A stretch of DNA of 64,000 nucleotides, taken from contig NZ_PCOT01000001.1 in NCBI RefSeq assembly GCF_002979415.1, positions 124,001-188,000 on the forward strand, given 5' to 3'. Origin of the DNA: Microbacterium sp. MYb72. GTDB lineage: Bacteria; Actinomycetota; Actinomycetes; Actinomycetales; Microbacteriaceae. The stretch's first letter is position 1. Each line of letters starts with the position of its first letter. The notes beneath the pieces were generated by a model, which was not told the DNA's origin, did no database searches, and saw only the letters and a list, made by a program, of their open reading frames with translations. Made by a program: the position numbers and the translations under genes. Below, one piece after another: positions 51,611 to 62,818 of this stretch.

Positions 51611-52389
51611 CGACCGCGGAACACCGGCAGCAGCAGGCAGAGGATCACGGTCAGCGCACCCCACACCGCGCAGGCCGGTGGGAGCACCCGATAGGCGAGG
51701 TGCTGCAGGGTGAAGTCATCGGTGAACGGGCCGTAGGCCGCGAACCCGATGGTCCACGCCGTGGCGAGGATGATCGGGAGCGACAGCCACCAGGAGATCC
51801 GCACGGCCGAGGGGAGCGCCCGCACGATGCTCTCTCGGGGCACGGCCCTGGTCACTCGAAGGATCGCCCAGACGCCGATGATGACAAGCGCGCCCGCCCC
51901 CGAGCCGTACTGCAGCCATTTGAACCCGGTCAGAGGTCCCCACATCCGATCGAGCGCCGGCAGCATCTCGACGCCCCACCGCCCCTCGTGCGTGAAGGAG
52001 TCCCAGAGGATGTGCGACAGGACGCCGAGGATCAGCGAGGCCGCGAGGAGCAAGGGGAAGAAGCGCGACTCACCGTAGCCGATCGCCTTCCGCAGCGCGG
52101 GGAGGCCCCGGTCGTCCCAGCTCGCGGGAAGCCGACGCGCCAACCAGACCGGTGAGAGCTCCGGAACGGCCGGGCGCAGCACGACTCGCCAGATCAGGAA
52201 CAGCGCGAATGCGACGAGCGCCGTCCAGATCACGTTCGCGTAGGTGTGAGTGAACCCGTAGTCCAGCCCCGTTCCACGGAGGAACAGGGGCAGATCGGGC
52301 GCCATCGCACCTATCGCGATCGCCGACGGCACGAGCGGCGTGCGCACGAACGGCAGTGCGACCAGCGCATGACTCGGGGTGAACGGCAT
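51595..52389 (-). CDS. DUF4184 family membrane protein
   Basis: Integral membrane protein of 264 residues with about six hydrophobic segments. The N-terminus MPFTPSHALVALPFVR with SAIAIGAMAPDLPLF and the later LGVLSHILWDSFTHEGRW fit DUF4184, related to membrane metal-dependent hydrolases (conserved His and Asp near the membrane). The function is unknown. It starts 25 bases after tyrS on the same strand. Confidence 0.75.
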   Translation of the reverse strand: MPFTPSHALVALPFVRTPLVPSAIAIGAMAPDLPLFLRGTGLDYGFTHTYANVIWTALVAFALFLIWRVVLRPAVPELSPVWLARRLPASWDDRGLPALRKAIGYGESRFFPLLLAASLILGVLSHILWDSFTHEGRWGVEMLPALDRMWGPLTGFKWLQYGSGAGALVIIGVWAILRVTRAVPRESIVRALPSAVRISWWLSLPIILATAWTIGFAAYGPFTDDFTLQHLAYRVLPPACAVWGALTVILCLLLPVFRGRHQRG

Positions 52390-52414
52390 CCGCTCTGCTC
52401 GCGACGGACGAGCG

Positions 52415-53716
52415 TCAGCCGACGAAGACGCCGGCGAGAGTCTTCTTGCCTCGACGGAGCACGGAGACTCCGCCGGGAAGCGCACCGCTCACGGTTGCGG
52501 ACTCGTCGTCGACGCGGATGCCGTCGACCGACACCCCGCCCTGCGTGATCGCACGCCGGGCCTCGCTGAGACTGGACACCAGACCAGTCGTCACGAGAGC
52601 CTCGACCACCGGAGTCCCCGAAGGCACGGTGGCGTTCGGCAGCTCCTCCAGCGCGGTCCGCAGCGTCGAGGCGTCGAGAGCGGTCAGGTCACCCTGTCCG
52701 AACAGCGCCTCGGATGCCGCGATCACGGCGGCGGCAGAATCGATGCCGTGAACCGTGGCGACGACCTCGAGCGCGAGACGCTTCTGCGCCGCACGGCGGA
52801 ACGGCTCGGACTCCACGAGCGCCGCGTACTCCTCGATCTCGGCGCGGCTGAGGAAGGTGAAGACCTTCAGCCGGTCGATGACGTCGGCGTCCGCGGTGCT
52901 GAGCCAGAACTGGTACATCCGGTAGGGGCTGCACATCTCGGCGTCCAGCCAGATCGCGTTGCCCTCGCTCTTGCCGAACTTCGTGCCGTCGCTGTTCGTG
53001 ATCAGCGGGGTGCCGATCGCGTGCACCGAAGCGCCCTCGACGCGGTGGATGAGGTCGGTTCCGCTGGTGAGGTTGCCCCACTGGTCGCTGCCGCCGGTCT
53101 GCAGCACGCAGTCGTACTGGCGGAAGAGCTCCAGGAAGTCCATTCCCTGCAGGATCTGGTAGCTGAACTCGGTGTAGCTGATGCCGGCGTCGGAGTTCAG
53201 GCGCGCGGCGACCGCGTCCTTCTTCAGCATGGTGCCGACGCGGTAGTGCTTGCCGATCTCGCGCAGGAAGTCGATCGCCGACATCGGCGCCGTCCAGTCG
53301 AGGTTGTTGACGATGCGTGCGGCGTTGTCGCCCTCGAAGCTGAGGTAGCGCTCGACCTGGGTGCGCAGGCGCCCGACCCACTCGACCACGGTCTCGCGCG
53401 TGTTCAGCGTGCGCTCGGCGGTCGGTCGCGGATCTCCGATGAGGCCGGTCGAGCCGCCGACGAGGCCGAGGGGCTTGTGGCCGGCGAGCTGGATGCGACG
53501 CAGCGTGAGCAGCTGCACGAGGTTGCCCAGGTGCAGGCTCGGAGCGGTCGGATCGAACCCGCAGTAGTACGTGATGGGGTCTCCCGCGAGCAGGGCGCGC
53601 AGCGCCTCCTGGTCGGTGGACACGTGGACGAGGCCACGCCACACGAGTTCGTCCCACACGTTGTCGAACGTGGGATCGATCGCGGGCGCCGCAGTCGTCA
53701 GAGCGGGATCAGACAC
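52415..53716 (-). CDS. tyrS: Tyrosyl-tRNA synthetase TyrS
   Basis: Class I aminoacyl-tRNA synthetase of 433 residues. The HIGH-type motif is HLGN (62-65) in CGFDPTAPSLHLGNLV, the KMSKS-type loop is KFGKS (246-250), and a C-terminal S4 RNA-binding domain (EARRAITQGGVSVDGIRV) is present. The GTG start at 53716 has no ribosome binding site; TAGCCT lies seven bases upstream on the minus strand, so it may be leaderless. Confidence 0.97.
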   Translation of the reverse strand: MSDPALTTAAPAIDPTFDNVWDELVWRGLVHVSTDQEALRALLAGDPITYYCGFDPTAPSLHLGNLVQLLTLRRIQLAGHKPLGLVGGSTGLIGDPRPTAERTLNTRETVVEWVGRLRTQVERYLSFEGDNAARIVNNLDWTAPMSAIDFLREIGKHYRVGTMLKKDAVAARLNSDAGISYTEFSYQILQGMDFLELFRQYDCVLQTGGSDQWGNLTSGTDLIHRVEGASVHAIGTPLITNSDGTKFGKSEGNAIWLDAEMCSPYRMYQFWLSTADADVIDRLKVFTFLSRAEIEEYAALVESEPFRRAAQKRLALEVVATVHGIDSAAAVIAASEALFGQGDLTALDASTLRTALEELPNATVPSGTPVVEALVTTGLVSSLSEARRAITQGGVSVDGIRVDDESATVSGALPGGVSVLRRGKKTLAGVFVG

Positions 53717-53744
53717 GCGATCAAGGCTATCAGCGGTGAACCGC

Positions 53745-54587
53745 TCAGCTGTGCGCGGCCCACCAGACGAGGAACGCCGCTCCCAGCCCGATCACCCAGC
53801 TGACGAGGCTTCCGACGAGGAAGTACTCCGCCCTGGCTCCGGTCTCGCCGTCGCGCGAGATCTCCGGGAAGCGCACGATGCCCTTAGCCGCGAGCATCGC
53901 CGCCAGGATCGGGTACGCCGATGCGAGGGTGAGGATCATCACGAGCGTGCGCTCCAGCGGTCCGATCAGCCGCCCGCCTTTGAACCCGCCGCGCGGATCA
54001 GCAGGAGCGGCTGCGCTCTTCGCCGCCGCATCGTCCGACGACTCAGCGCCCGACGACTCTGCCTCCGACGACTCTGCGCCCGACGCCTCGGCCTCCGCGA
54101 CGGGGGTCGCCGAGTCCGACGGCGCGGTGACGACCGCCACCGGATCGGCCGGACGCCAGGTGTGCTCGCCGTCGAGTGCGGCGCGCACCACGAGGTTCGC
54201 GGATTCGAGCAGGAAGACTCCGGCGCCCAGCGTGAGCACCGCCAGGTCGAAGGACACGTCGCCGAACGGCGAACGCAGACTCCAGACTCCGCCGATGAGA
54301 CCGGCGTCGGTGCGGGCTCCCCACCACACCACCGCGCCGACGCTGAGGACGCCGAGGAGGACCGCAGGCCAGAATCCCAGGGGCGCCGGTCGATCGTCTG
54401 GCATGCACCACACCCACAGAGCGCCCACGACGAGCGCTGCGATCATCGGCAGCAGGGCGTCGCTCACGCTGCCGAGCAGGAGCAGGATCACCACCACGGA
54501 GAGATAGCCGATCCACCGGCGAGGCGCGAACTGCCGCACGAGGTCGGCGGCGCCGACGGCCAGCAGGACGAATCCGGCGGCGATCAT
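53745..54587 (-). CDS. Membrane protein encoded with SatD-like protein
   Basis: Protein of 280 residues with about four N-terminal transmembrane segments, an acidic low-complexity stretch (AEAEASGAESSEAESSGAESSDD, near 166-188), and a conserved C-terminal part (GRLIGPLERTLVMIL ... AAKGIVRFPEIS ... AEYFLVGSLVSWVIG) with two more segments. I do not recognise a function. It overlaps the satD-like gene by ATGA and is presumably its membrane partner. Confidence 0.65.
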   Translation of the reverse strand: MIAAGFVLLAVGAADLVRQFAPRRWIGYLSVVVILLLLGSVSDALLPMIAALVVGALWVWCMPDDRPAPLGFWPAVLLGVLSVGAVVWWGARTDAGLIGGVWSLRSPFGDVSFDLAVLTLGAGVFLLESANLVVRAALDGEHTWRPADPVAVVTAPSDSATPVAEAEASGAESSEAESSGAESSDDAAAKSAAAPADPRGGFKGGRLIGPLERTLVMILTLASAYPILAAMLAAKGIVRFPEISRDGETGARAEYFLVGSLVSWVIGLGAAFLVWWAAHS

Positions 54588-55228
54588 GCGAGCTCCCCTC
54601 TGAGCGCGGCCAGTCCCTCGACGATCGCGGCGGCTCCCGCGGTGCGCAGCGCCTTCGAGATGCTCGGCTGGGAGATGCCCTCCTCGGCGGCGAGCTCCTG
54701 CTGCGACCGTCCGATGATGCGTCCGTAGGTCAGACGCCGTTCGCGCTCGTTCATGGCGCCCACCAGCTCGTCCCTGACGAGGAGGTAGGCGTTGGACGCC
54801 GCGATCGTGGTCTCCATGACCTCATCCTGCCCGGGGGCTCCGACAATCCACGTGCGCGTGCGCGGCACGGCGCGGCCTTCCCTCGCGTGCACGGTCTCGA
54901 TCGCCGCGCGCGCGGCGTACCACCCCGGTCCGTCTGCGAGCTCGCCGTGCACGGATGCGACGGGACGCACCTCCCCCACGCCGATCCCGAACCGGAACGC
55001 GATGCCGTCCGGCAGCCGGAGCTGGATCATCAGGAGCGAGATCAGCGCGTCTCCGAGGTCGCTGTAGACGCCCTGCTGCTCGTCTCCCACCGTGGGAGTC
55101 AGCGGTTGCGCGGCCAGCGGGAGGTCGGCCTCGACCTGCGCGATCGTCCGGTCGAGCACGTGCTGCGCGGCCGTGCGATCATCGAGCCTGCGGGAGCCGA
55201 CGATGTCGGCGAGTACGGCGATGACCAT
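54584..55228 (-). CDS. SatD family protein
   Basis: Protein of 214 residues beginning MVIAVLADIVGSRRLDDR, typical of SatD-family proteins. The middle part has TPTVGDEQQGVYSDLGDAL and IRFG-like stretches. The C-terminus is helix-turn-helix-like (LTYGRIIGRSQQELAAEEGISQPSISKALRT), suggesting DNA binding. The biochemical role is not established. The start is preceded by TACGGT plus six bases on the minus strand, with no ribosome binding site. It may control its own divergent promoter region. Confidence 0.75.
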   Translation of the reverse strand: MVIAVLADIVGSRRLDDRTAAQHVLDRTIAQVEADLPLAAQPLTPTVGDEQQGVYSDLGDALISLLMIQLRLPDGIAFRFGIGVGEVRPVASVHGELADGPGWYAARAAIETVHAREGRAVPRTRTWIVGAPGQDEVMETTIAASNAYLLVRDELVGAMNERERRLTYGRIIGRSQQELAAEEGISQPSISKALRTAGAAAIVEGLAALRGELA

Positions 55229-55230
55229 CG

Positions 55231-55282
55231 GATAACCGTATCACGAATAACTCTGTACTTATGCGTTATTTAGTTATATCTT
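55231..55282. promoter_or_regulatory. Divergent leaderless promoters with four ATAAC half-sites
   Basis: Between satD and the DUF1349 gene lie GATAAC (55231), AATAAC (55246), GTTATT (55265) and GTTATA (55273), two in each orientation. Leaderless -10 hexamers TACGGT (minus, 55235-55240) and TATCTT (plus, 55277-55282) each stand six bases from their start codons. The stretch is strikingly AT-rich for this genome. Confidence 0.5.
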
Positions 55283-55288
55283 GAGGAT

Positions 55289-55885
55289 ATGCCTGAATCG
55301 CACATCATCCCCTGGTCCGACGGCTCGTGGACCCATGCCCCCTTCGCCCAGTCGACGGCCGCATCCGACGAAACCCACCTCGACGTCACGGCCGTCGAGG
55401 GCAGCGACGCCTGGCGACGCACCGCCTACGGCTTCGTGCACGACAGCGAGCACGCGCTTCTCGCGCCCCTCGCCGTCGGCGAGGCCATGGACGTGTCGTT
55501 CCAGGCTCCGTGGGACGGTCAGTTCGACCAGGCCGGTGTCTTCGCGAAGATCGACGACGAGCACTGGATCAAGGCGGGGATCGAGTACGCCGACGACCAC
55601 CTCGGACTCGGCGCCGTCGTCACCGACGTCGGCTCCGACTGGTCGGTGGGCCACGTCGACGACTGGCACGGAAGCGAGATCACCGTGCGCGTGAGCCGCT
55701 GGCCGGATGCCGTGATCGTGCGGGCTCGCGCCGACGACGGCGACTGGCGCCTGGTGCGGGTCGCGCCGTTCGACGGAGACGCCGCGGCATCCGCCGGTCC
55801 GTTCCTCGCCGCCCCCATGCGCTCCGGGCTCACCGTGCGATTCACGCGCTGGGTGCGATCCGCGGCGGACGCGACCCTGCACTGA
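55289..55885 (+). CDS. DUF1349 domain-containing protein
   Basis: Protein of 198 residues made of one DUF1349 (concanavalin-like, beta-sandwich) domain. The blocks are FQAPWDGQFDQAGVFAKIDDEHWIKAGIEY, HLGLGAVVTDVGSDWSV and TVRVSRWPDAVIVRARADDGDWRLVR. No signal peptide. The ATG at 55289 follows a TATCTT hexamer by six bases, so it is probably leaderless. The function is unknown, perhaps carbohydrate binding. It is divergent from satD. Confidence 0.8.
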   Translation: MPESHIIPWSDGSWTHAPFAQSTAASDETHLDVTAVEGSDAWRRTAYGFVHDSEHALLAPLAVGEAMDVSFQAPWDGQFDQAGVFAKIDDEHWIKAGIEYADDHLGLGAVVTDVGSDWSVGHVDDWHGSEITVRVSRWPDAVIVRARADDGDWRLVRVAPFDGDAAASAGPFLAAPMRSGLTVRFTRWVRSAADATLH

Positions 55886-55906
55886 GCCGGATCCGCCGCG
55901 GCAGGA

Positions 55907-58268
<2,362 letters not shown>

Positions 58269-58272
<4 letters not shown>

Positions 58273-59480
58273 GCGGGGGCCTTTCCGGAGTCGGTGAGGG
58301 ATGCCTGGACATCGGCGAGGGATGCCGTGAACAACTCGCGGAACTCGGCGAGCTCGGCGGCGCCGATGGTGAGCGCCGGCGCGATGCGCACGGTCTCGGG
58401 GTTGGCGGCGTTCACGATGAGACCGCGCTCCTGGGCCGCGGCGACCACGGCGCCGGCGACGGGAGCGGTCAGCGCGACGCCGATGAGGAGACCGCGACCG
58501 CGGACGCCCTCGATCAGCGGGGAGTCGATGGCCTCGATGAGATCGCGCAGCTCAGCGCCGCGCAGCGCGGCGTTCTCGACGAGACCCGCGTCCTCGATCT
58601 CGGCGAGGACGGCGTCGGCCACGGCCGTCGCCAGAGGGTTGCCGCCGAACGTCGAGCCGTGCGAACCGGGTGTGAAGAGCGCGCTCGCGGCCCCGTAGGT
58701 GACGAGGGCGCCGATCGGGAAGCCGCCGCCGATCCCCTTCGCGAGGGTGATCGCATCGGGGGTGATGCCCTCGTGGTTGAAGCCGAACCAGGCTCCGGTG
58801 CGCCCGGCGCCGGTCTGGATCTCGTCCACGATGAGCAGCGCGCCGTGCTTCAGGGTGAGCGAGCGCGCTGCGGCGAGGTACCCATCGGGCAGCTCGACCA
58901 CTCCGGCCTCTCCCTGGATGGGCTCGACGATGACCGCGGCGACGCGGTCGTCGATCGCGGCCTCGAGCGCCTCGATCGTCGCCGGGATGTGCTCGACACC
59001 ACCGGGCATCGGCTCGAACGGGGCGCGCATCGACTCCTTCGCCGTCATGGCGAGGGAGCCCATCGTGCGCCCGTGGAAGCCGTTCTCCAGCGCGATGATG
59101 CGCGGCTTCTCCGCTCCGCCGTGCAGACGGGCGAGCTTGAACGCCGCCTCGTTGGCCTCGGCGCCGGAGTTCGAGAAGAACACGCGGCCGTCGAGGCCCG
59201 CGCCTGCGAGCCGCTTCAGGCGCGCGGCGAGGGCGAGCTGCGACGGCGTGGCGAAGTAGTTCGACACGTGAGCGAGGGTCGCCGCCTGGCGGGACACGGC
59301 CTCGACGAACACGGGGTGCGCGTGGCCGAGGGAGGTCACCGCGATGCCCGCGAGGAAGTCCAGCAGGCGCTTGCCCTCGGAGTCCCACAGATACGAGCCC
59401 TCGCCGCGCGTGAGCATGGCGAGGCGGGGCCCCGCGTTGAGGACCAGATCGCTCGCCGCGTCATCCTGCCAGTTGCTCAT
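58269..59480 (-). CDS. argD: Acetylornithine aminotransferase ArgD
   Basis: Class III PLP aminotransferase of 403 residues. [32 protein letters not shown] and [16 protein letters not shown] with the Schiff-base Lys are present, as are [17 protein letters not shown] and [13 protein letters not shown]. The shorter length compared with the aminotransferases at 15 and 20 kb and the operon position fix it as ArgD. It overlaps argB by ATGA. Confidence 0.95.
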
Positions 59481-60394
59481 GCCGTCGTCCCTGCGCTTCC
59501 CATGACCACTTCTGTTCCGATTCCCTTGCTGGTGAAGAGTTCGACGAGCACCGAGTGCGGCACCCGTCCGTCGATGATCGCCGCGGCGTCGACGCCGCCC
59601 TCGACCGCGTCCAGGCAGGCCCTCATCTTCGGGATCATCCCGGACTCCAGGCTCGGCAGCATCTCGACGAGTGCGTCCGATGTGAGGTGCGAGACGAGGG
59701 AGTCCCTGTTGGGCCAGTCGGCGTAGAGCCCCGGCACGTCGGTGAGGATGACGAGCTTGCGCGCCCCGAGCGCCACCGCGAGGGCGGCGGCGGCGGCATC
59801 CGCGTTGACGTTGAGCGACTGCCCGGGGTGGTCCAGATCGGGCGCGATCGACGATACGACCGGCACTCGCCCCGCGGCCAGGTGATCGAGCACGGGGGTC
59901 GGATCGACCTCGACGACATCGCCCACGCGACCCAGATCGACCTCCTCCCCCTCGATGATGACGCCGCGACGACGCCCGCCGAACAGACCCGCGTCCTCGC
60001 CGCTGAGACCGGTGGCGATCGGGCCGTGCGAGTTGATCTTCGACACCAGCTGCGGGTTGACCTGGCCGGTGAGGACCATCCGCACGACGCTGATCGCCTC
60101 GGTGGTGGTGACCCGGTAGCCGCCCTTGAACTCGCTCGGGATGTCGAGACGATCGAGCATGTTCGAGATCTGCGGACCCCCGCCGTGCACGACGACGGGC
60201 TGCACGCCGACGTAGCGCAGGTACGCGATGTCCTGGGCAAACGCCTCCTGCAGCTCGTCGGAGACCATGGCGTTGCCGCCGTACTTGACGACGACGATCT
60301 GGTCGCGGAACTTCTTCAGCCACGGGAGGGATTCGATGAGGGTCTCAGCCTTGACCGCGGCGATCTCGGCCGGGGTGTCCTGGATGTCGGTCAT
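59477..60394 (-). CDS. argB: Acetylglutamate kinase ArgB
   Basis: Kinase of 305 residues phosphorylating N-acetylglutamate. [12 protein letters not shown] and [16 protein letters not shown] form the phosphate-binding part. [29 protein letters not shown] and [18 protein letters not shown] complete the amino-acid-kinase fold. The ATG at 60394 overlaps the argJ stop, and an Arg-rich in-frame extension upstream was rejected. Confidence 0.96.
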   Translation of the reverse strand: MTDIQDTPAEIAAVKAETLIESLPWLKKFRDQIVVVKYGGNAMVSDELQEAFAQDIAYLRYVGVQPVVVHGGGPQISNMLDRLDIPSEFKGGYRVTTTEAISVVRMVLTGQVNPQLVSKINSHGPIATGLSGEDAGLFGGRRRGVIIEGEEVDLGRVGDVVEVDPTPVLDHLAAGRVPVVSSIAPDLDHPGQSLNVNADAAAAALAVALGARKLVILTDVPGLYADWPNRDSLVSHLTSDALVEMLPSLESGMIPKMRACLDAVEGGVDAAAIIDGRVPHSVLVELFTSKGIGTEVVMGSAGTTA

Positions 60395-61548
60395 GAGGCG
60401 TAGGCGCTGTTCTCGTGGACGTACTCGTGGGTGAGATCGTTCGTGAGGATGGATGCCGTGACCTCGCCGACCTTGAGGTCGATGACGAGGTGGGTGGCCC
60501 GAGGGGTCAGGTCGACCTCGTCGCGGGGACGGTCGGGGCCGCCCTCGCTGCACACGCGGACGCCGTTCATCCACACGTCGACGTCGTAGGGGTCGAACTG
60601 CGCCGCCGTCGTGCCGATCGCGGCGAGCACGCGCCCCCAGTTCGGGTCGTTGCCGAAGATCGCCGCCTTGAAGAGGTTGTTGCGCGCGACGGAGCGGCCG
60701 ACCTCGACGGCATCCTTCTCGGATGCGGCATGCTGCACCTCGATCGTGATGTCGTGGCTCGCGCCCTCGGCATCGCCCTGCAGCTTGACGGCGAGCTCCT
60801 GGCAGACCTCGGAGAGCGCGGCGGCGAAGTCGTCGAGGTCGGGGGCCACCTCGGACGCCCCGTTGGCGAGCAGCGTCACCTGGTCGTTGGTCGACATGCA
60901 GCCGTCGGAGTCGAGACGGTCGAACGTCTGACCCGTCGCCCGACGGAGCGCCTCATCGGCCTCGAGCGGTTCGAGGACGGCATCGGTGGTGAGCACCACG
61001 AGCATGGTGGCGAGACCGGGCGCGAGCATCCCCGCGCCCTTCGCCATGCCGCCGATAGTCCAGCCGTCGCGGCGCACCACCGCGGTCTTGGCGACCGTGT
61101 CCGTGGTCATGATGGCCTGGGCGGCGGCGTCCCCTCCCTCGGAGGAGAGTTCGGCGATCGCCTGCGCGGTGCCGGCGAGGACCCTCGAGCGGAAGACCTC
61201 GTCACCGGTGCCGATGAGCCCGGTGGAGCACACGAGCACATCCCCCGCGCTGACGCCGAGGAGCTCGGCCGCCTTCTCGGCGGTCTGATGCGTGGTCTGG
61301 AAGCCGAAGCTGCCGGTGAAGCAGTTCGCCCCACCCGAGTTCAGCACGACGGCCTCGACGACGCGGTCGGCCACGGCCTGCTGCGACCAGATGATGGGGT
61401 TGGCCTTGGCGCGGTTGCTCGTGAAGACGGCCGCTCCGACCTTGCGCGGGCCGCGGTTGACGACCACGGCGACGTCAGGCTTTCCCGTGCTCTTGAGGCC
61501 TGCGGCGACGCCGGCCGCCTCGAATCCTGCAGGTGCGGTGACACTCAC
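60391..61548 (-). CDS. argJ: Bifunctional ornithine acetyltransferase / N-acetylglutamate synthase ArgJ
   Basis: Protein of 385 residues, recycling the acetyl group between acetylornithine and glutamate. The self-cleavage site Ala-Thr-Met-Leu lies in [18 protein letters not shown], with the new N-terminal Thr as nucleophile. [21 protein letters not shown] and [23 protein letters not shown] are family blocks. The GTG at 61548 overlaps the argC stop as GTGA. Confidence 0.95.
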   Translation of the reverse strand: MSVTAPAGFEAAGVAAGLKSTGKPDVAVVVNRGPRKVGAAVFTSNRAKANPIIWSQQAVADRVVEAVVLNSGGANCFTGSFGFQTTHQTAEKAAELLGVSAGDVLVCSTGLIGTGDEVFRSRVLAGTAQAIAELSSEGGDAAAQAIMTTDTVAKTAVVRRDGWTIGGMAKGAGMLAPGLATMLVVLTTDAVLEPLEADEALRRATGQTFDRLDSDGCMSTNDQVTLLANGASEVAPDLDDFAAALSEVCQELAVKLQGDAEGASHDITIEVQHAASEKDAVEVGRSVARNNLFKAAIFGNDPNWGRVLAAIGTTAAQFDPYDVDVWMNGVRVCSEGGPDRPRDEVDLTPRATHLVIDLKVGEVTASILTNDLTHEYVHENSAYAS

Positions 61549-62597
61549 GGTGCGACTCCGTTCACGGAGAGGGCGCGTTCTTCGGGGAGACCGAGCGCGA
61601 TGTTCATGGACTGGATGGCGGCACCGGCGGTGCCCTTGACGAGGTTGTCGACCGCGGTGACGACGGTGACGCGGTTCGCGGCGCGGTCGATCGCGAGTCC
61701 GATCAGCGCGGTGTTCGCCCCGAGCACGTCGGCCGTGCGCGGGAACTGCCCCTCGGGGAGAAGCTGGACGAAGGTCTCCCCCGCATAGGCGTTCTCCCAT
61801 GCGTCGCGGATCTGCGCGTCGGTGACGCCCTCGGCGATCGGAGCGGTGGAGGTGGCGAGGATGCCGCGTGACATCGGGACGAGCACGGGCGTGAAGGAGA
61901 TGCGGATGCCGTCGGCCTCTGCCCCGGACGCCGCGGCGAGCGCCTGCCTGATCTCCGGGATGTGGCGGTGCGTGCCGCCCACCGCGTAGGGGTTGGCGGT
62001 GCCGAGGATCTCGCTGCCGAGGAGGTTCGTCTTGAGGCTCTTGCCCGCGCCTGAGGGGCCGACCGCGAGCACGGAGACGATGTCGCCGGGATCGATCACT
62101 CCCGCGGCGACGCCGGGCGCCAGGCTGAGGCTCACGGTCGAGGCGTTGCACCCCGGTGCCGCGATGCGCGTGGCGCCGCGCAGGTTCGCCCGCTGCTTCC
62201 CCCCGCCGACGGGCAGCTCGGGAACACCGTACGCCCACGGCTCGTGGAAGTCGCCGCCGTAGAAGGCGTCCCACGACTCCTTCGAGGTGAGCCGGTGGTC
62301 GGCGCCCGCGTCGATCACGAGCGGCACCGAGCCGAGCGCGTCGGTGTACTGCCCAGACTGCCCGTGCGGCAGGGCAAGGAACACGATGTCGTGCCCTGCC
62401 AGGATCTCGGGTGTCGTGTCCTGCAGCGTGAGATGGGCGAGCGAGCGCAGGTGGGGCTGATGCTGGATCAGCGGCTGCCCTGCGTTCGAGTGTGCGGTGA
62501 CGGTGCGGATCTCGATGTCGGGATGGGCGGCCAGGAGGCGCAGAATCTCGCCGCCTGCGTAGCCGGATGCGCCGGAGACGGCGACGGAGTACGTCAT
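61545..62597 (-). CDS. argC: N-acetyl-gamma-glutamyl-phosphate reductase ArgC
   Basis: NADPH-dependent reductase of 350 residues. The N-terminal [15 protein letters not shown] binds the cofactor and the nucleophilic Cys is in [14 protein letters not shown]. The substrate region [11 protein letters not shown] is also clear. It is first of argC-J-B-D-F-H; AAGG lies about eight bases before the ATG. No convincing ARG box is visible in the 221 bases upstream. Confidence 0.96.
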   Translation of the reverse strand: MTYSVAVSGASGYAGGEILRLLAAHPDIEIRTVTAHSNAGQPLIQHQPHLRSLAHLTLQDTTPEILAGHDIVFLALPHGQSGQYTDALGSVPLVIDAGADHRLTSKESWDAFYGGDFHEPWAYGVPELPVGGGKQRANLRGATRIAAPGCNASTVSLSLAPGVAAGVIDPGDIVSVLAVGPSGAGKSLKTNLLGSEILGTANPYAVGGTHRHIPEIRQALAAASGAEADGIRISFTPVLVPMSRGILATSTAPIAEGVTDAQIRDAWENAYAGETFVQLLPEGQFPRTADVLGANTALIGLAIDRAANRVTVVTAVDNLVKGTAGAAIQSMNIALGLPEERALSVNGVAP

Positions 62598-62726
62598 GCT
62601 TCTACCTTAACGGTGGGAGGGTCGGAGGCCTGAGCGGCGACACCGGCACTCGACCGCCGTGCGTGCACAGGCAGGAGCGCGGGGTCGCCTAGAGTCGGCG
62701 GCCGCCGCGGCGTCGGCGCACAGCGA

Positions 62727-62747
62727 TGACGCTCGGAGTGAGCGTCA
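62727..62747. terminator. Possible terminator of the thiamin gene
   Basis: TGACGCTC (62727-62734) and GAGCGTCA (62740-62747) form a perfect 8-base stem with a 5-base loop, beyond the stop of the thiamin gene and before argC. It is weak and has no T-run. Confidence 0.35.
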
Positions 62748-62818
62748 GAGAAGCGGTGGCGGCCGAAGGCATGTCGCGACAGTAGCGCGAGCGCCGCGGC
62801 ATCCGCAAATCCTGCGCG

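Noticed and set aside
62598..62818. ARG box or small gene in the 221-base gap before argC
   Set aside because: Only a weak hairpin (62727-62747) and a plausible ribosome binding site could be supported.
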